NCBI GenBank assembly: GCA_026225395.1
Contig: JAMFSR010000041.1
Location: 1 to 64,000, forward strand
Length of the DNA: 64,000 nucleotides
Origin: Granulicella sapmiensis
Lineage (GTDB): Bacteria > Acidobacteriota > Terriglobia > Terriglobales > Acidobacteriaceae
Direction: 5' to 3'
In this document: piece by piece, positions 46,301 through 53,677 of the stretch
How positions within the stretch are numbered: the first letter of the stretch is position 1
Layout: every line of letters starts with the position of its first letter
Notes under the pieces: model-generated
The model's database searches: none
Told to the model about the DNA's origin: nothing
What the model saw: only the letters and a program-made list of their open reading frames with translations
Translations under genes and position numbers: made by a program

Positions 46301-46932
46301 CACTCGGCGACGTCAACGCATCCGGCGTTCAAGTCCCCTACAGCTCCAGCGGCACATTCCAGAACGACCACAACCCCGCCGGCGAGTACGGCCGTCCCGA
46401 CTACGACCGTCCCAACGTCTTCGTCTACTCCGTCGTCTACCAACCCTCCATGTTCAACCACGTCTCAAACCTCTTCGAGCGCGAACTCCTCGGCGGCTGG
46501 TCGGTCTCTTCCTTCATGACGGACGAAAGCGGCTTCGCCGAAACCCCCACCTACGCCTCGGGTCTAGCCACTCGCCCCAACACGGTCAAGATCGTGCGCA
46601 ACTCCGGCACCAGCGGCAAGACCCGCATCGGCCAAGCCGCCCTTTACTCTGCATCCGACTTCGCCGCTCCCGCCTACGGCTTCTTCGGCAACGCGCAGGT
46701 CGGCTCCCTTCGCGGCCCCAAAGAAGTCGCCGTCCACGCCAGCGCCGAAAAGGGCTTCCTCATCAAAGAGGGCTTCTCCGCCAAGATCGGCGCGCAGGCC
46801 TTCAACATCTTCAACCACCCCAATGTCCTCAGCGTAAGCTCCGCCTGGGCCCCCGGCTCAACCGCCTTCGGCACCGCCGCCACCTACGGCGACCCCCGCC
46901 AGATGCAGTTCTACGCAAAAGTCACCTTCTAA
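43399..46932 (+). CDS. TonB-dependent receptor, Oar-like
   Basis: An 1177-aa outer-membrane receptor. ATG 43399 is preceded by GGAGG at 8 bases. Signal peptide to about residue 30 (ATAQAQ), CarboxypepD_reg domain (SGAIAGTVTDSTGAVVPGAQ), plug with NLMVNGRNFSQL, and barrel ending MQFYAKVTF. It has no adjacent catabolic genes; the haem genes follow after a terminator. The ligand cannot be inferred. Confidence 0.9.
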   Translation: MSFRKPNALLHVLVMILALIAGATAQAQNVTSGAIAGTVTDSTGAVVPGAQVTVTDQATRQVTTTKTTSSGAFNVENLQPGDYSVAISMSGFQQYTLTNFHLDPGQRRGQDIKLTIGNVDTKVTVVADALAVQTESAESGGTITSKEVQNLMVNGRNFSQLTSVLPGVSNTLGANGNYQSGQGAITSTVIVNGSSDEETMYTIDGVYNVTSASDITLPITPVIDDIDEMRILSDNYSARFGLAGRQIVVSTKSGGDHYHGSIYGYDRSNEYGTAKTYTYQTGQVFPSLHLTDWGLTLGGPVKIPHVFSDTGSKRLFFFVGADWKANHQSSSLNSRNTFTTAIRGGNLSVEPELPTGAVLTPYASLDAYHQSILNARNPGNPSACIFQETGSGNYNGILPQCMDPNTVLLMNTFWPLPNYTSSTANYINTNPTKFSVNDQDYRADYNINNRNLITVRILHEETTSINASRNYNDPSPNPDSLTYNPAGNGLVRWQSTITPNMVNTASFAEVYTKYGSLLSGTYTLPSGYTASAGKTFPTADPLNRIPDISLNNDTHSAENWFWLGVGALPNFSNDATGEVSDDFSWVKHNHVLQFGGTFMWNLLNINASSFPMGNYCINGGYSGDTAGDYLLGFLANANNGCSFGFEQTNTQRAGRFHNKWSEFYFQDDWKATPRLTLNLGIRYSYFTAPAKVNNDIANFIPSAFNAAQAPAVSTTGAFTLNALNQPLTTTGTVANLTNNGLVTACQGTPCGFTNPQKALFAPRLGFAYRLTNDGKTSIHGGYGLGYTQVSLLQTSNLLSNIPFVQQPTYNSTEFTAPTGPAGTIANPPGTQALNATGAGYRPALIQNFSLTVERQITPGGILSIGYAGMTTQHVFSNAFDQNFPNNGTSANSATCASKGPASTSGAYQFDPCINTGGISSLYYRPYAGYSTITTGVSLGVANYNGLLVGYVQKMKDVTAHISYTFSKALGDVNASGVQVPYSSSGTFQNDHNPAGEYGRPDYDRPNVFVYSVVYQPSMFNHVSNLFERELLGGWSVSSFMTDESGFAETPTYASGLATRPNTVKIVRNSGTSGKTRIGQAALYSASDFAAPAYGFFGNAQVGSLRGPKEVAVHASAEKGFLIKEGFSAKIGAQAFNIFNHPNVLSVSSAWAPGSTAFGTAATYGDPRQMQFYAKVTF

Positions 46933-46953
46933 CCCAACCCACCTTTTCGGTCA

Positions 46954-46986
46954 GGGAGCCCACCACAAGGGGCTCCCAATTTTTTT
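46954..46986 (+). terminator. Rho-independent terminator after the TonB receptor
   Basis: GGGAGCCC (46954-46961) pairs perfectly with GGGCTCCC (46970-46977), followed by AA and seven T. It begins 21 bp after the receptor stop. Confidence 0.9.
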
Positions 46987-46999
46987 GCGCCCAACCCCA

Positions 47000-47061
47000 A
47001 ACCTAATCCCTAATCCCTAATCCCCAATCCCCAATCCCCAATCCCCTAAAACCTAAAACCT
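47000..47061. repeat. Heptanucleotide tandem array (TAATCCC/CAATCCC) and CCTAAAA
   Basis: Three TAATCCC-type units, then three CAATCCC-type units, then two CCTAAAA units in tandem. Related arrays occur at 51852-51912 and 63844-63860, and a CCTAAAAC run lies in hemG. The function is not evident. Confidence 0.7.
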
Positions 47062-47086
47062 GCCCTCCGCTACCATAGAAACAAGC

Positions 47087-48145
47087 ATGTCCGACACCAC
47101 CGCAATCCTCCTGCTCGCCCACGGCACTCCTGACGTCCTCAGCGAAATGGCCGAATACCTTCAAAAAGTCACCAGCGGCCGCCCTATGCCCGCTGCCGTC
47201 ATCGAAGAGCTCCAGCACCGCTACGCCGAAATCGGCCTCCGCGAAACCCCACTCCCCGAACGCCCGCCGCTCACCCGCTGGACCCTACGCCAGGCCGTCC
47301 TCCTCGAAGACGAAATCCTCCAGACCGTCTACATCGGCATGCGCAACTGGCACCCCTACATCGCCGACGTCGTCACGCAAATGAAGCAGGACGGCGTCAC
47401 CCACGCGAAGGTCCTCTGCCTAGCGCCCCAAAACTCCCGCACCAGCACCGGACTCTACCGCAAAGCCCTCGAAGCTGCCCTCAAAGAAACCGAAGGCCCT
47501 GCCTTCACCTTCGACTTCATAGCCGGCTGGGCCGACGAACCCCTCCTCGCCCTAGCCTTCGCCGAGCACCTCTGGCCCACCTGGGCCGAAGCCTGCGCGA
47601 AAACAGACACCCACGTCCCCATCCTCTTCGCCGCTCACTCCGTCCCCTGCCGCACCATCATGACCCCCACAACTCCGCGTGGCCCACTCATGACGGCTTC
47701 ATCGTCATGGGTGGGGTCGCAAAACTCAACCCAGCCACAAACCGTCCCCGCCGACGGCATCCAGAACTACGGCACATCCCCCACCCCCGACCCCTACCCC
47801 GTCGAGTGCAAACAAACCGCCGCCCGCGTAGCCGAACTCCTCGCCCCAGTCGGCCTCACCGAAAAAGACTGGTTCTTCGCCTTCCAATCCCAGGGCATCG
47901 CCGGTGCCCCGTGGCTAGGCCCCACCGTAGAAGAAACTCTCAAGGCCCTCGCCGCCGAAGGCCACAAAGCCATCGTCCTCCAACCCATCGGCTTCCTCTG
48001 CGACCACGTAGAAATCCTCTACGACATCGACATAGCCTTCACCAAAACAGCCGCCGACTTAGGCCTCCAACTCTTCCGCCCCCAATCCCTAAACGACTCC
48101 CCCACCTTAATCCACGCCCTCCAGCAAGTCCTCCAAAAGCCTTAA
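47087..48145 (+). CDS. hemH: Ferrochelatase
   Basis: A 352-aa protein that inserts iron into a porphyrin at the end of haem synthesis. The start LLLAHGTPDVLSEM, the metal/catalytic His of LFAAHSVPCRTI (about 184) and the C-terminal GAPWLGPTVEETL and FLCDHVEILYDID motifs identify the family. Directly after PCRTI an extra segment of about 30 residues interrupts the usual link to TPDPYPVECK; it is encoded by an in-frame copy of the dispersed hairpin repeat. This adds length relative to typical 320-345 aa enzymes. Followed by hemG, so the pair serves the last steps of haem synthesis. Confidence 0.9.
   Translation: MSDTTAILLLAHGTPDVLSEMAEYLQKVTSGRPMPAAVIEELQHRYAEIGLRETPLPERPPLTRWTLRQAVLLEDEILQTVYIGMRNWHPYIADVVTQMKQDGVTHAKVLCLAPQNSRTSTGLYRKALEAALKETEGPAFTFDFIAGWADEPLLALAFAEHLWPTWAEACAKTDTHVPILFAAHSVPCRTIMTPTTPRGPLMTASSSWVGSQNSTQPQTVPADGIQNYGTSPTPDPYPVECKQTAARVAELLAPVGLTEKDWFFAFQSQGIAGAPWLGPTVEETLKALAAEGHKAIVLQPIGFLCDHVEILYDIDIAFTKTAADLGLQLFRPQSLNDSPTLIHALQQVLQKP
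47677..47720. repeat. Hairpin repeat family 1, copy inside hemH
   Basis: GCGTGGCCCACTCATGACG ... CGTCATGGGTGGGG forms a 13-bp stem (47683-47695 with 47703-47715) with one G-T pair. It has the GTGGCCCA...GTGGGG frame of the intergenic copies but is part of the ferrochelatase reading frame. The second, CGTTTGC-type hairpin is missing here. Confidence 0.7.
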
Positions 48146-48157
48146 CACAGCACAAAG

Positions 48158-48230
48158 CCGGGTGGCCCATCCTTTCGGAGTCTCATCCCGAAAGGATGGG
48201 GTATCGTTTGCGGTAGCAAGCGACCGCTCT
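48158..48230. repeat. Hairpin repeat family 1, intergenic copy hemH-hemG
   Basis: CCCATCCTTTCGG (48166-48178) pairs with CCGAAAGGATGGG (48188-48200). A second hairpin CGTTTGC-GGTA-GCAAGCG (48205-48222) follows, then CCGCTCT. Lies between hemH and hemG. Confidence 0.75.
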
Positions 48231-48302
48231 CTTCCATCCAGCCAAAACCCCTTTGTGACCCTCACCACATCCGCACTCTCCACAAACCCATAAACTAAAC
48301 CC

Positions 48303-49742
48303 ATGACCCGCATCGCCATCCTCGGCGGAGGCATAGCCGGCCTCGCCGCCGCCTACGAACTCGAAAAAGCCCGCCAACGCAACCCAGACATCGACTGGCA
48401 CCTCTACGAGTCCACCAACCGCCTCGGCGGCATCGTCGAAACCACGCAGCAGGACGGTTACATCCTCGAACAAGGCCCCGACGGCTGGGTTACCGAAAAA
48501 CCCTGGGCCCGCGACCTCGCCATCGAGCTAGGCCTCGAAGACCAGCTCATCCACTCCAATGACAACACCCGCAAGACCTACATCCTCATCAACAACCAAC
48601 TCCAGCCGATCCCCGACCGCATGCGCATGATGGTCCCCGAAGACCTCACCACACTCGAAAACTCCCCACTCTTCAGCCCATCAGCCCGTGAAGCCTACGC
48701 CAGCGAACTCACCAACGTCGCAGCCCTCAAAGCATCCGCCCCCGCCAAAGACGAATCCGTAGCCTCCTTCGTCCGCCGCCACTTCGGCGAAGAAGTCCTC
48801 ACCAAGATCGCCGCCCCACTCCTCTCCGGCGTCTTCGGCGGCGACGTCCACAAACTCTCCGTCCGCTCAGTCATGCCCAACTTCGTCACGATGGAACAGA
48901 AACACGGCTCCCTCATCGCCGCCCTCCAGGCCAAAGCAAAAGCCCGCGGCGACCGCCCCCAGCAACCCATCTTCACCACCCTCTGCAACGGCCTCGGCAC
49001 CCTCATCGACGCCCTCATCTCCAGGCTCCCGCAAGACCGCCTCCATCTCAATCACCCCGCGCACTCCCTCAAGCGCGAAGGCAAACGCTGGTGCCTCCGC
49101 ACGACACCCCCAGGCGAAAAGGGCCGCCTCGGCAAATCAAAAAAGCACTTCAACCACATCCTCCTCGCCACCCCCATCGACACCACCCGCAACCTCCTGC
49201 ATCCCCTCGATCCCAACGCCGCCACCCTCATTCCCACCGAAGCCAGCTCCGCCATCCTCGCCGCCTTCGCCTTCCCCAACGCCTCCTTCACCCTCCCCGA
49301 AGGCTTCGGCTTCCTGGTCCCCGACACCACCCCTAAAACCTCAAACCTAAAACCTGAAGTCTCGCTTTTAGCCGCCACCTTCGTTACCCAGAAATTTCCC
49401 CACCGCGCCCCCACCGACGCCCAAATCCTCCGCGCCTTCTTCGGCGGCCAATCCGCCGAAACCCTCGCCATAGCCGACGACACCACCATCGCCCAAACCG
49501 CGCTAACCCAGCTCCAAAAAATCCTCGGTCCACTCCCGCAACCCACAATCACCACCATCCGCCGCTGGCCCCGCAGCCTCCCGCAATACGAAGTCGGCCA
49601 CCAAACCCGCATCGCCCAGCTGGACCAACACATCGCTGCCCTCGGCAACCTCACCCTCCTCGGCAACGCCTACCGCGGCGTCGGTCTCCCCGACCTCATC
49701 CGCGACGCCCGAGCCGCCGTCCAATCCCTTGTTAAAGCCTGA
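48303..49742 (+). CDS. hemG: Protoporphyrinogen oxidase (FAD-dependent)
   Basis: A 479-aa flavoprotein (HemY type in most nomenclatures). IAILGGGIAGLAAAYELEKA is the FAD-binding Rossmann motif, followed by NRLGGIVET and EQGPDGW, and the C-terminal LLGNAYRGVGLPDLIRD closes the FAD site. It oxidises protoporphyrinogen IX to protoporphyrin IX with oxygen. It lies 158 bp after hemH with a repeat copy between. A short stretch around residues 343-352 (TTPKTSNLKP) is encoded by a CCTAAAACC/TCAAACC-type repeat and appears inserted between conserved FLVP and SLLAATFVT. Confidence 0.9.
   Translation: MTRIAILGGGIAGLAAAYELEKARQRNPDIDWHLYESTNRLGGIVETTQQDGYILEQGPDGWVTEKPWARDLAIELGLEDQLIHSNDNTRKTYILINNQLQPIPDRMRMMVPEDLTTLENSPLFSPSAREAYASELTNVAALKASAPAKDESVASFVRRHFGEEVLTKIAAPLLSGVFGGDVHKLSVRSVMPNFVTMEQKHGSLIAALQAKAKARGDRPQQPIFTTLCNGLGTLIDALISRLPQDRLHLNHPAHSLKREGKRWCLRTTPPGEKGRLGKSKKHFNHILLATPIDTTRNLLHPLDPNAATLIPTEASSAILAAFAFPNASFTLPEGFGFLVPDTTPKTSNLKPEVSLLAATFVTQKFPHRAPTDAQILRAFFGGQSAETLAIADDTTIAQTALTQLQKILGPLPQPTITTIRRWPRSLPQYEVGHQTRIAQLDQHIAALGNLTLLGNAYRGVGLPDLIRDARAAVQSLVKA
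49331..49358. repeat. CCTAAAAC-type tandem repeat inside hemG
   Basis: CCTAAAAC, CTCAAAC and CCTAAAAC units in a row, matching the CCTAAAA units of the intergenic array at 47045-47060. It is translated in frame as part of hemG. Confidence 0.55.
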
Positions 49743-49838
49743 ATCCAGTTCTTCCCCAGAACCACGCCCATCATCCCGCAACAAAAAGTCAAAAAAACAA
49801 GAGCAAGGAATATGCATCGTTCCTCCTTTCCGCGTATC

Positions 49839-49852
49839 TAAGATATATCTTA
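49839..49852. promoter_or_regulatory. PadR operator-like palindrome TAAGATATATCTTA
   Basis: A perfect 14-bp palindrome, 53 bp before the PadR start, flanked by CGTATC and CGATAC-type words that extend the symmetry. AT-rich palindromes of this kind are typical PadR autoregulatory sites. Confidence 0.6.
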
Positions 49853-49904
49853 CGATACATCGAGACAAGCTCGAAATAAGTCGTAAGACAAGGAGATTTT
49901 CATT

Positions 49905-50513
49905 ATGATGTTCAGACACATGTTCTTTCGCGACGACAACGACAGCCCACGCGCCTGCAATTCCGGAGAACGCGGCGACCGCCACGGTCGCCACCACGCC
50001 CGCTTCGGACGCCACGGCGGTCCCGGCCCCTGGGAACGCGGCTTCGGTGGCCGCGAGCGCTTCCTCGACCCCGGTGACCTCCAGCTCATCCTCCTCCAGC
50101 TTCTCAGCGAAAAGCCCAGCTACGGCTACGAGCTGATCAAGGCCATTGAGGATCGTCTTTCCGGCGGTTACGCTCCATCACCCGGCGTCGTCTACCCCAC
50201 CCTCACCCTGCTCGAAGAGCGCGGCTTCGCCGAAGTCCAGGCCAGCGAAGGCAACCGCAAGGTCTACGCGGTCACCGAAGCCGGCCGCCAGGAGCTCACC
50301 GCCAACGCCGCCCGCCTGCAGGAGATCACCGAGCGGCTCGACCACACCGGCCGCGCTTTCCGCAGTGGCCGCTCGCCGCAGATCATGCGTGCCTTCGGCA
50401 ACCTCGGCGAGTCCGTCCGCCTGCGCATGCGCCGCGGCGACCTCACACCCGAGCAGATCGCCAAAGTCGCGGAAGCGATCGATCTCGCAGCCCGCACCAT
50501 CGACAGCATCTAG
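49905..50513 (+). CDS. PadR-family transcriptional regulator with His/Gly/Arg-rich N-terminus
   Basis: A 202-aa protein. AAGGAG lies 9-10 bases before ATG 49905. Residues 1-55 are rich in His, Arg, Gly and Asp (GRHHARFGRHGGPGPWERG), unusual for PadR. Residues 57-140 form the PadR winged helix (LQLILLQLLSEKPSYGYELI, SPGVVYPTLTLLEERG), then a C-terminal dimerisation helix. The palindrome upstream suggests self-repression. The low-complexity N-terminus may bind metal or nucleic acid; this is speculation. Confidence 0.85.
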   Translation: MMFRHMFFRDDNDSPRACNSGERGDRHGRHHARFGRHGGPGPWERGFGGRERFLDPGDLQLILLQLLSEKPSYGYELIKAIEDRLSGGYAPSPGVVYPTLTLLEERGFAEVQASEGNRKVYAVTEAGRQELTANAARLQEITERLDHTGRAFRSGRSPQIMRAFGNLGESVRLRMRRGDLTPEQIAKVAEAIDLAARTIDSI

Positions 50514-50585
50514 CAACCCTCCGGCATCCGGCAACGAAAGGCGCCGGATGCCGCTATCTCTGCGACCCGGTTCCAAAATCGCTCA

Positions 50586-50624
50586 CTGTTCAAAATTGAA
50601 CAGATTTCTTCTGTCGCCTATACG
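50586..50624 (+). promoter_or_regulatory. Palindrome overlapping a sigma-70-like promoter
   Basis: CTGTTCAA-AA-TTGAACAG (50586-50603) contains the -35 box TTGAAC (50596-50601); TATACG (50619-50624) follows after exactly 17 bp. The arrangement fits operator-controlled transcription of the 83-aa gene downstream. Confidence 0.5.
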
Positions 50625-50676
50625 ACACTTCCCTGCAGTATCCCTATCCGAGCCTTATATCCGGGAGATCACTGCC

Positions 50677-50928
50677 ATGGAAGAACTGATCAGATGCGAC
50701 TGCGGACGTCTCTGGAGCTTCATCTGCTACCCCCTTTTACATCCAAGCCCTGACGCCATCGATTGCAAATGCGGCAAGGTTCTCAGATCCTGGCGCGAAG
50801 CCATCTACTACGTCATCGAGCTGCGCGAAGACATCCCCCGCGGCGCACGCCCGTCCACCAACTGGTCCACCCATCAAAACCCCGAGCCTGCTCGCCAGCC
50901 CCGCTCCAACCGCGCAAACGGCACTTGA
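50677..50928 (+). CDS. Small Cys-rich hypothetical protein
   Basis: An 83-aa protein from ATG 50677, with GGGAG 9 bases upstream. CDCGRLW and CKCGKVL (each Cys-X-Cys) are separated by about 30 residues and may bind one zinc. The middle is helical (WREAIYYVIELRED) and the tail is basic and low-complexity. A promoter with a palindrome precedes it. I do not recognise the family; it could be a small regulator or a stress protein. The start is the first ATG of a frame that continues upstream through PadR in another phase. Confidence 0.55.
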   Translation: MEELIRCDCGRLWSFICYPLLHPSPDAIDCKCGKVLRSWREAIYYVIELREDIPRGARPSTNWSTHQNPEPARQPRSNRANGT

Positions 50929-50958
50929 CGCCGGGCCATCAACCCGTAAAGTCAAAGC

Positions 50959-51864
50959 ATGCCTGTCACCGCACGACCAACTCACAAGCTTCGCTGGCTT
51001 GCCATCGTCCTTGCGACTCTGCTCGTCCTGGTCTTCTACGCCTGGGAAGTCTTCGCTCACAAAGTCCTCGCCGTCGTCGAAACCCAAATCCTAACCTCCG
51101 GCCCCAACGGCCCGCAGACCCCAGCTACCTACGGCACCCCATTCAAGCACGTCCAGATCCCCAGCGGCCATCATCGCCTCGACGCCAACCTAGTCCAGGC
51201 ACCCACCACCTGCGGCCCCGACGCCCCCGCCCTCCTGCTCTTCCACGGCACCGGCGAAACCATCTCCGACTGGGCCCTCGCCCAGCACTTCCTCGCCACT
51301 CATTGCGTCTCGTCGCTCGTCTTCGACCCCACCGGCTTCGGCAACAGTCCCCACCCCGCCACCATCGACACCGTCAACGACGACGCCCTCGCCGCCTACG
51401 CGTACTTCGCCCACCGCTTCGCCGGCAAGCGCCTCTATGTCCTCGGCCACTCCCTCGGCAACGCCTTCATGCTCCCCGCCGCCGCCAAATTCTCACCCGC
51501 ACCCCTCGGCCTCATCGAAGCCAACGGCTTCGCCTCCCTCCACTCCATCGAAGGCGAAGGCAAACCCTGGACCTACCGCACCCTCATCAATACCACCCCC
51601 GACTGGCTCGACAACGTAAAAGCCGTCACCCAGATTCACACCCCCATCCTCATCATCGTCTCCGATGCCGACACCCGCATCCCCATGCACAACGGCCTCG
51701 CCATCTACGCCGCCGCCAACGATCCCAAACAACTCATCACCCTCCACGGCTTCCAACACAACGACCTCTACAAAACCCCCACCGACGCCTGGTGGTCCGC
51801 CGTCCTAACCTTCATCAAAGTCCCAAACCAACCCCAAGCTCCCACACCAACCCCCAATCCCTAA
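50959..51864 (+). CDS. Alpha/beta hydrolase with N-terminal membrane anchor
   Basis: A 301-aa protein. A single hydrophobic segment (about residues 14-36) anchors it or serves as signal. The nucleophile elbow VLGHSLGNAF, an acidic VSDADTRIP and a late HGFQHND complete the serine hydrolase triad, and LLFHGTGETISDW is the oxyanion strand. Substrate unknown; esterase or lipase-like. It lies 30 bp after the small Cys-rich gene and ends in a heptanucleotide array. Confidence 0.78.
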   Translation: MPVTARPTHKLRWLAIVLATLLVLVFYAWEVFAHKVLAVVETQILTSGPNGPQTPATYGTPFKHVQIPSGHHRLDANLVQAPTTCGPDAPALLLFHGTGETISDWALAQHFLATHCVSSLVFDPTGFGNSPHPATIDTVNDDALAAYAYFAHRFAGKRLYVLGHSLGNAFMLPAAAKFSPAPLGLIEANGFASLHSIEGEGKPWTYRTLINTTPDWLDNVKAVTQIHTPILIIVSDADTRIPMHNGLAIYAAANDPKQLITLHGFQHNDLYKTPTDAWWSAVLTFIKVPNQPQAPTPTPNP

Positions 51865-51912
51865 TCCCTAATTCCTAATTCCTAATTCCTAATTCCTAAT
51901 TCCTAATTCCTG
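51852..51912. repeat. Heptanucleotide tandem array (CTAATCC, then CTAATTC)
   Basis: Two CTAATCC-type units followed by six or more CTAATTC units. The array covers the last codons and stop of the hydrolase gene and ends 29 bp before the MqnC-like start. Confidence 0.75.
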
Positions 51913-51941
51913 AAGATTTTCGCAAAGCGTAAAATCTTCCC

Positions 51942-52478
51942 ATGGGCATCACCCGCCAGCAAGCCATCGACTGTTTCGCCTCCGACGACCTCATCGGCAT
52001 CGGCATGGAAGCCGACGCCATCCGCCGCACCCTCCACCCCGGCAACATCGTCACCTACGCCATCGCCGCCGATCAGTCTCCGGAAAGCACCACCGCCACC
52101 ATGACCATCGGCCAGGGCGAAACCATCGACCAGCGCCTCGAAACCCTCGAAAAGCTCCGCATCCAGCAGGAAGAAACCGGCGCCTTCACCGCCTTCCGTC
52201 TCATGACCTCCGCCGTCCTCGCACCCGACGACCCCACCGCCGTCGAGTACCTCAAAACCCTCGCCATCTCCCGCCTCTACCTCGATAACATCCCCAACAT
52301 CGAAGCCTCCCTCGACACCCAGGGCCTCAAAGTCCTCCAGCTAACCCTCCGCTTCGGCGCCAACGACGCCGGCTCCATCGCCGAAACCACCGAAGAAGAC
52401 ATCCGCCGCATCATCCGCGGCGCCGGCTTAAAGCCCGTCGAGCGCGACGCCGCTTACACTACCCACTTCCTCGCCTAA
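51942..52478 (+). CDS. MqnC-like protein lacking the radical-SAM core
   Basis: A 178-aa protein. The first ~43 residues (DLIGIGMEADAIRRTLHPGN) match the N-terminus of cyclic dehypoxanthine futalosine synthase MqnC, and from about residue 50 onward (TIGQGETIDQRLETLEKL, VEYLKTLAISRLYLDNIPNI, RFGANDAGS) it matches the C-terminal part. The CxxxCxxC iron-sulphur segment and most of the barrel, present in full ~370-aa MqnC, are absent. The frame is intact with normal codon use and no stop, so it is either a domain-deleted paralogue or an in-frame deletion. It cannot have radical-SAM activity by itself; a role in menaquinone (futalosine) metabolism is only suggested. Confidence 0.75.
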   Translation: MGITRQQAIDCFASDDLIGIGMEADAIRRTLHPGNIVTYAIAADQSPESTTATMTIGQGETIDQRLETLEKLRIQQEETGAFTAFRLMTSAVLAPDDPTAVEYLKTLAISRLYLDNIPNIEASLDTQGLKVLQLTLRFGANDAGSIAETTEEDIRRIIRGAGLKPVERDAAYTTHFLA

Positions 52479-52534
52479 TCCCGGCCATACTTTTAGATTT
52501 GTCATCCTGAGCTGTTCGCCTGCGGCAGCACAGA

Positions 52535-52586
52535 CGCCCGGGTGGCCCATTCATCGCGCGCCCTTTGCGCGATGAGTGGGGAACAC
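52535..52586. repeat. Hairpin repeat family 1, copy before the VWA gene
   Basis: CCCATTCATCGCGC (52546-52559) pairs with GCGCGATGAGTGGG (52567-52580) with one G-T pair. The GGGTGG leader and GGGGAACA tail follow the family, but the second hairpin is missing. Flanking DNA has a TCTTTCTGTCATCCTCG word shared with 59014-59037. Confidence 0.7.
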
Positions 52587-52703
52587 CAAATCCGAACCCA
52601 CCATCAACACGCCCTTGCCGTTCTTTCTGTCATCCTCGAAGGGATCTGCTTTTCCGCGGGCACCAGCACCCACACCCTTTCCCCGCCACGCCGTCCAACC
52701 CCA

Positions 52704-53615
52704 ATGCTTTTCCGCACACTCCTGCTCCTGCTAACCCTAACCCCCTGCGCCCTCGCGCAGGAACCCTTCCACCTAAGCGTCCGCACCAACGAAGTCTCCA
52801 TCACCTTCAACGCCGAAGACCAATCCGGCCACCCCCTCACCGACCTCACCGCCGCCGACGTTCGCCTCTTCGACAACAACCTCGCCCCAGATCGCGTTAC
52901 CCTCTTCCTCCGCCACAAAGATCTCCCACTCCGCATCGCCATCCTTTTCGACGAAAGCGGCTCCATGGACGGCGCACTCCGCCCATCCATCATCGCCCGC
53001 GGCCTCGCCGCATCCATCCTCCAAACCCCCGCCGACCAGGCTCTCATCATCCGCTTTGACTTCGAATCCAAGCTCCAGCAGGACTGGACCGGCGACCCCA
53101 AAGTCCTCGCCACCGCCGCCTCCCACGTAGCCGACGACAACAAGAGCCGCTGCTGCGGCACCGCCCTCTGGGACACTCTCTACCTCGCCTGCCGCGACCA
53201 CCTCTCGCCCCAAACCCCCGGCGCCGAAACCTCCTCCAACGCCATCATCCTCTTCACCGACGGCCTCGATAACCGCAGCCACGCCCTCCCACAGGACGTC
53301 GTCGAAGAATGCCAGCGCAAGCAAACCGCCATCTACCCCTTCGTCGCCCCCGACCGCGCCCACTTCGACTCTGGCCAGAAAGCCCTCCGCTCCATCGCCG
53401 AGCTCACCGGCGGCCGTGTCTTCTACCAGCAATCCACCAGCGAAGCCATCACCGCCTCCGCCCTGCAAATCAGCCAGGACCTCCGCAACCAGTACACCCT
53501 CGTCTACCGACCCGCAAAGTTCAAACGCAACGGCGCATTCCACCACATCAAGCTAGAAAGCCCCACCCGCACCGCCGTCTTCAACGCCCGCACCGGCTAC
53601 TACGCCTCTCACTGA
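52704..53615 (+). CDS. VWFA-related Acidobacterial-domain secreted protein
   Basis: A 303-aa protein with a signal peptide (1-19, CALAQ). The middle has a MIDAS-like DESGSM motif in ILFDESGSMDG and a C-terminal NQYTLVYRPAKF, the layout of the acidobacterial VWA family. The longer frame to 52542 runs through the repeat copy; ATG 52704 is preferred for the signal peptide. Family members are secreted metal-binding proteins of unknown role. Confidence 0.8.
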   Translation: MLFRTLLLLLTLTPCALAQEPFHLSVRTNEVSITFNAEDQSGHPLTDLTAADVRLFDNNLAPDRVTLFLRHKDLPLRIAILFDESGSMDGALRPSIIARGLAASILQTPADQALIIRFDFESKLQQDWTGDPKVLATAASHVADDNKSRCCGTALWDTLYLACRDHLSPQTPGAETSSNAIILFTDGLDNRSHALPQDVVEECQRKQTAIYPFVAPDRAHFDSGQKALRSIAELTGGRVFYQQSTSEAITASALQISQDLRNQYTLVYRPAKFKRNGAFHHIKLESPTRTAVFNARTGYYASH

Positions 53616-53639
53616 AGCATACCCTCGTCAGCCAGACTC

Positions 53640-53671
53640 TCTGAATGTCTGATATTCTGAGATTCTGAGGT
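53640..53671. promoter_or_regulatory. Four TCTGA iterons at exact 8-bp spacing before the antitoxin
   Basis: TCTGA occurs at 53640, 53648, 53656 and 53664, giving octamers TCTGAATG, TCTGATAT, TCTGAGAT, TCTGAGGT. The last contains the GAGG binding site of the antitoxin gene. Such spacing fits repeated contacts of a DNA-binding antitoxin. Confidence 0.55.
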
Positions 53672-53677
53672 TTTCTT

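Noticed and set aside
50586..50603. Palindrome as a LexA (SOS) box
   Set aside because: The half-site orientation (GTTC then GAAC) is opposite to the GAAC-N4-GTTC form and no SOS gene is next to it.
51852..51912. Heptanucleotide array as a CRISPR array
   Set aside because: Units are 7 bases with no spacers and no cas genes nearby.
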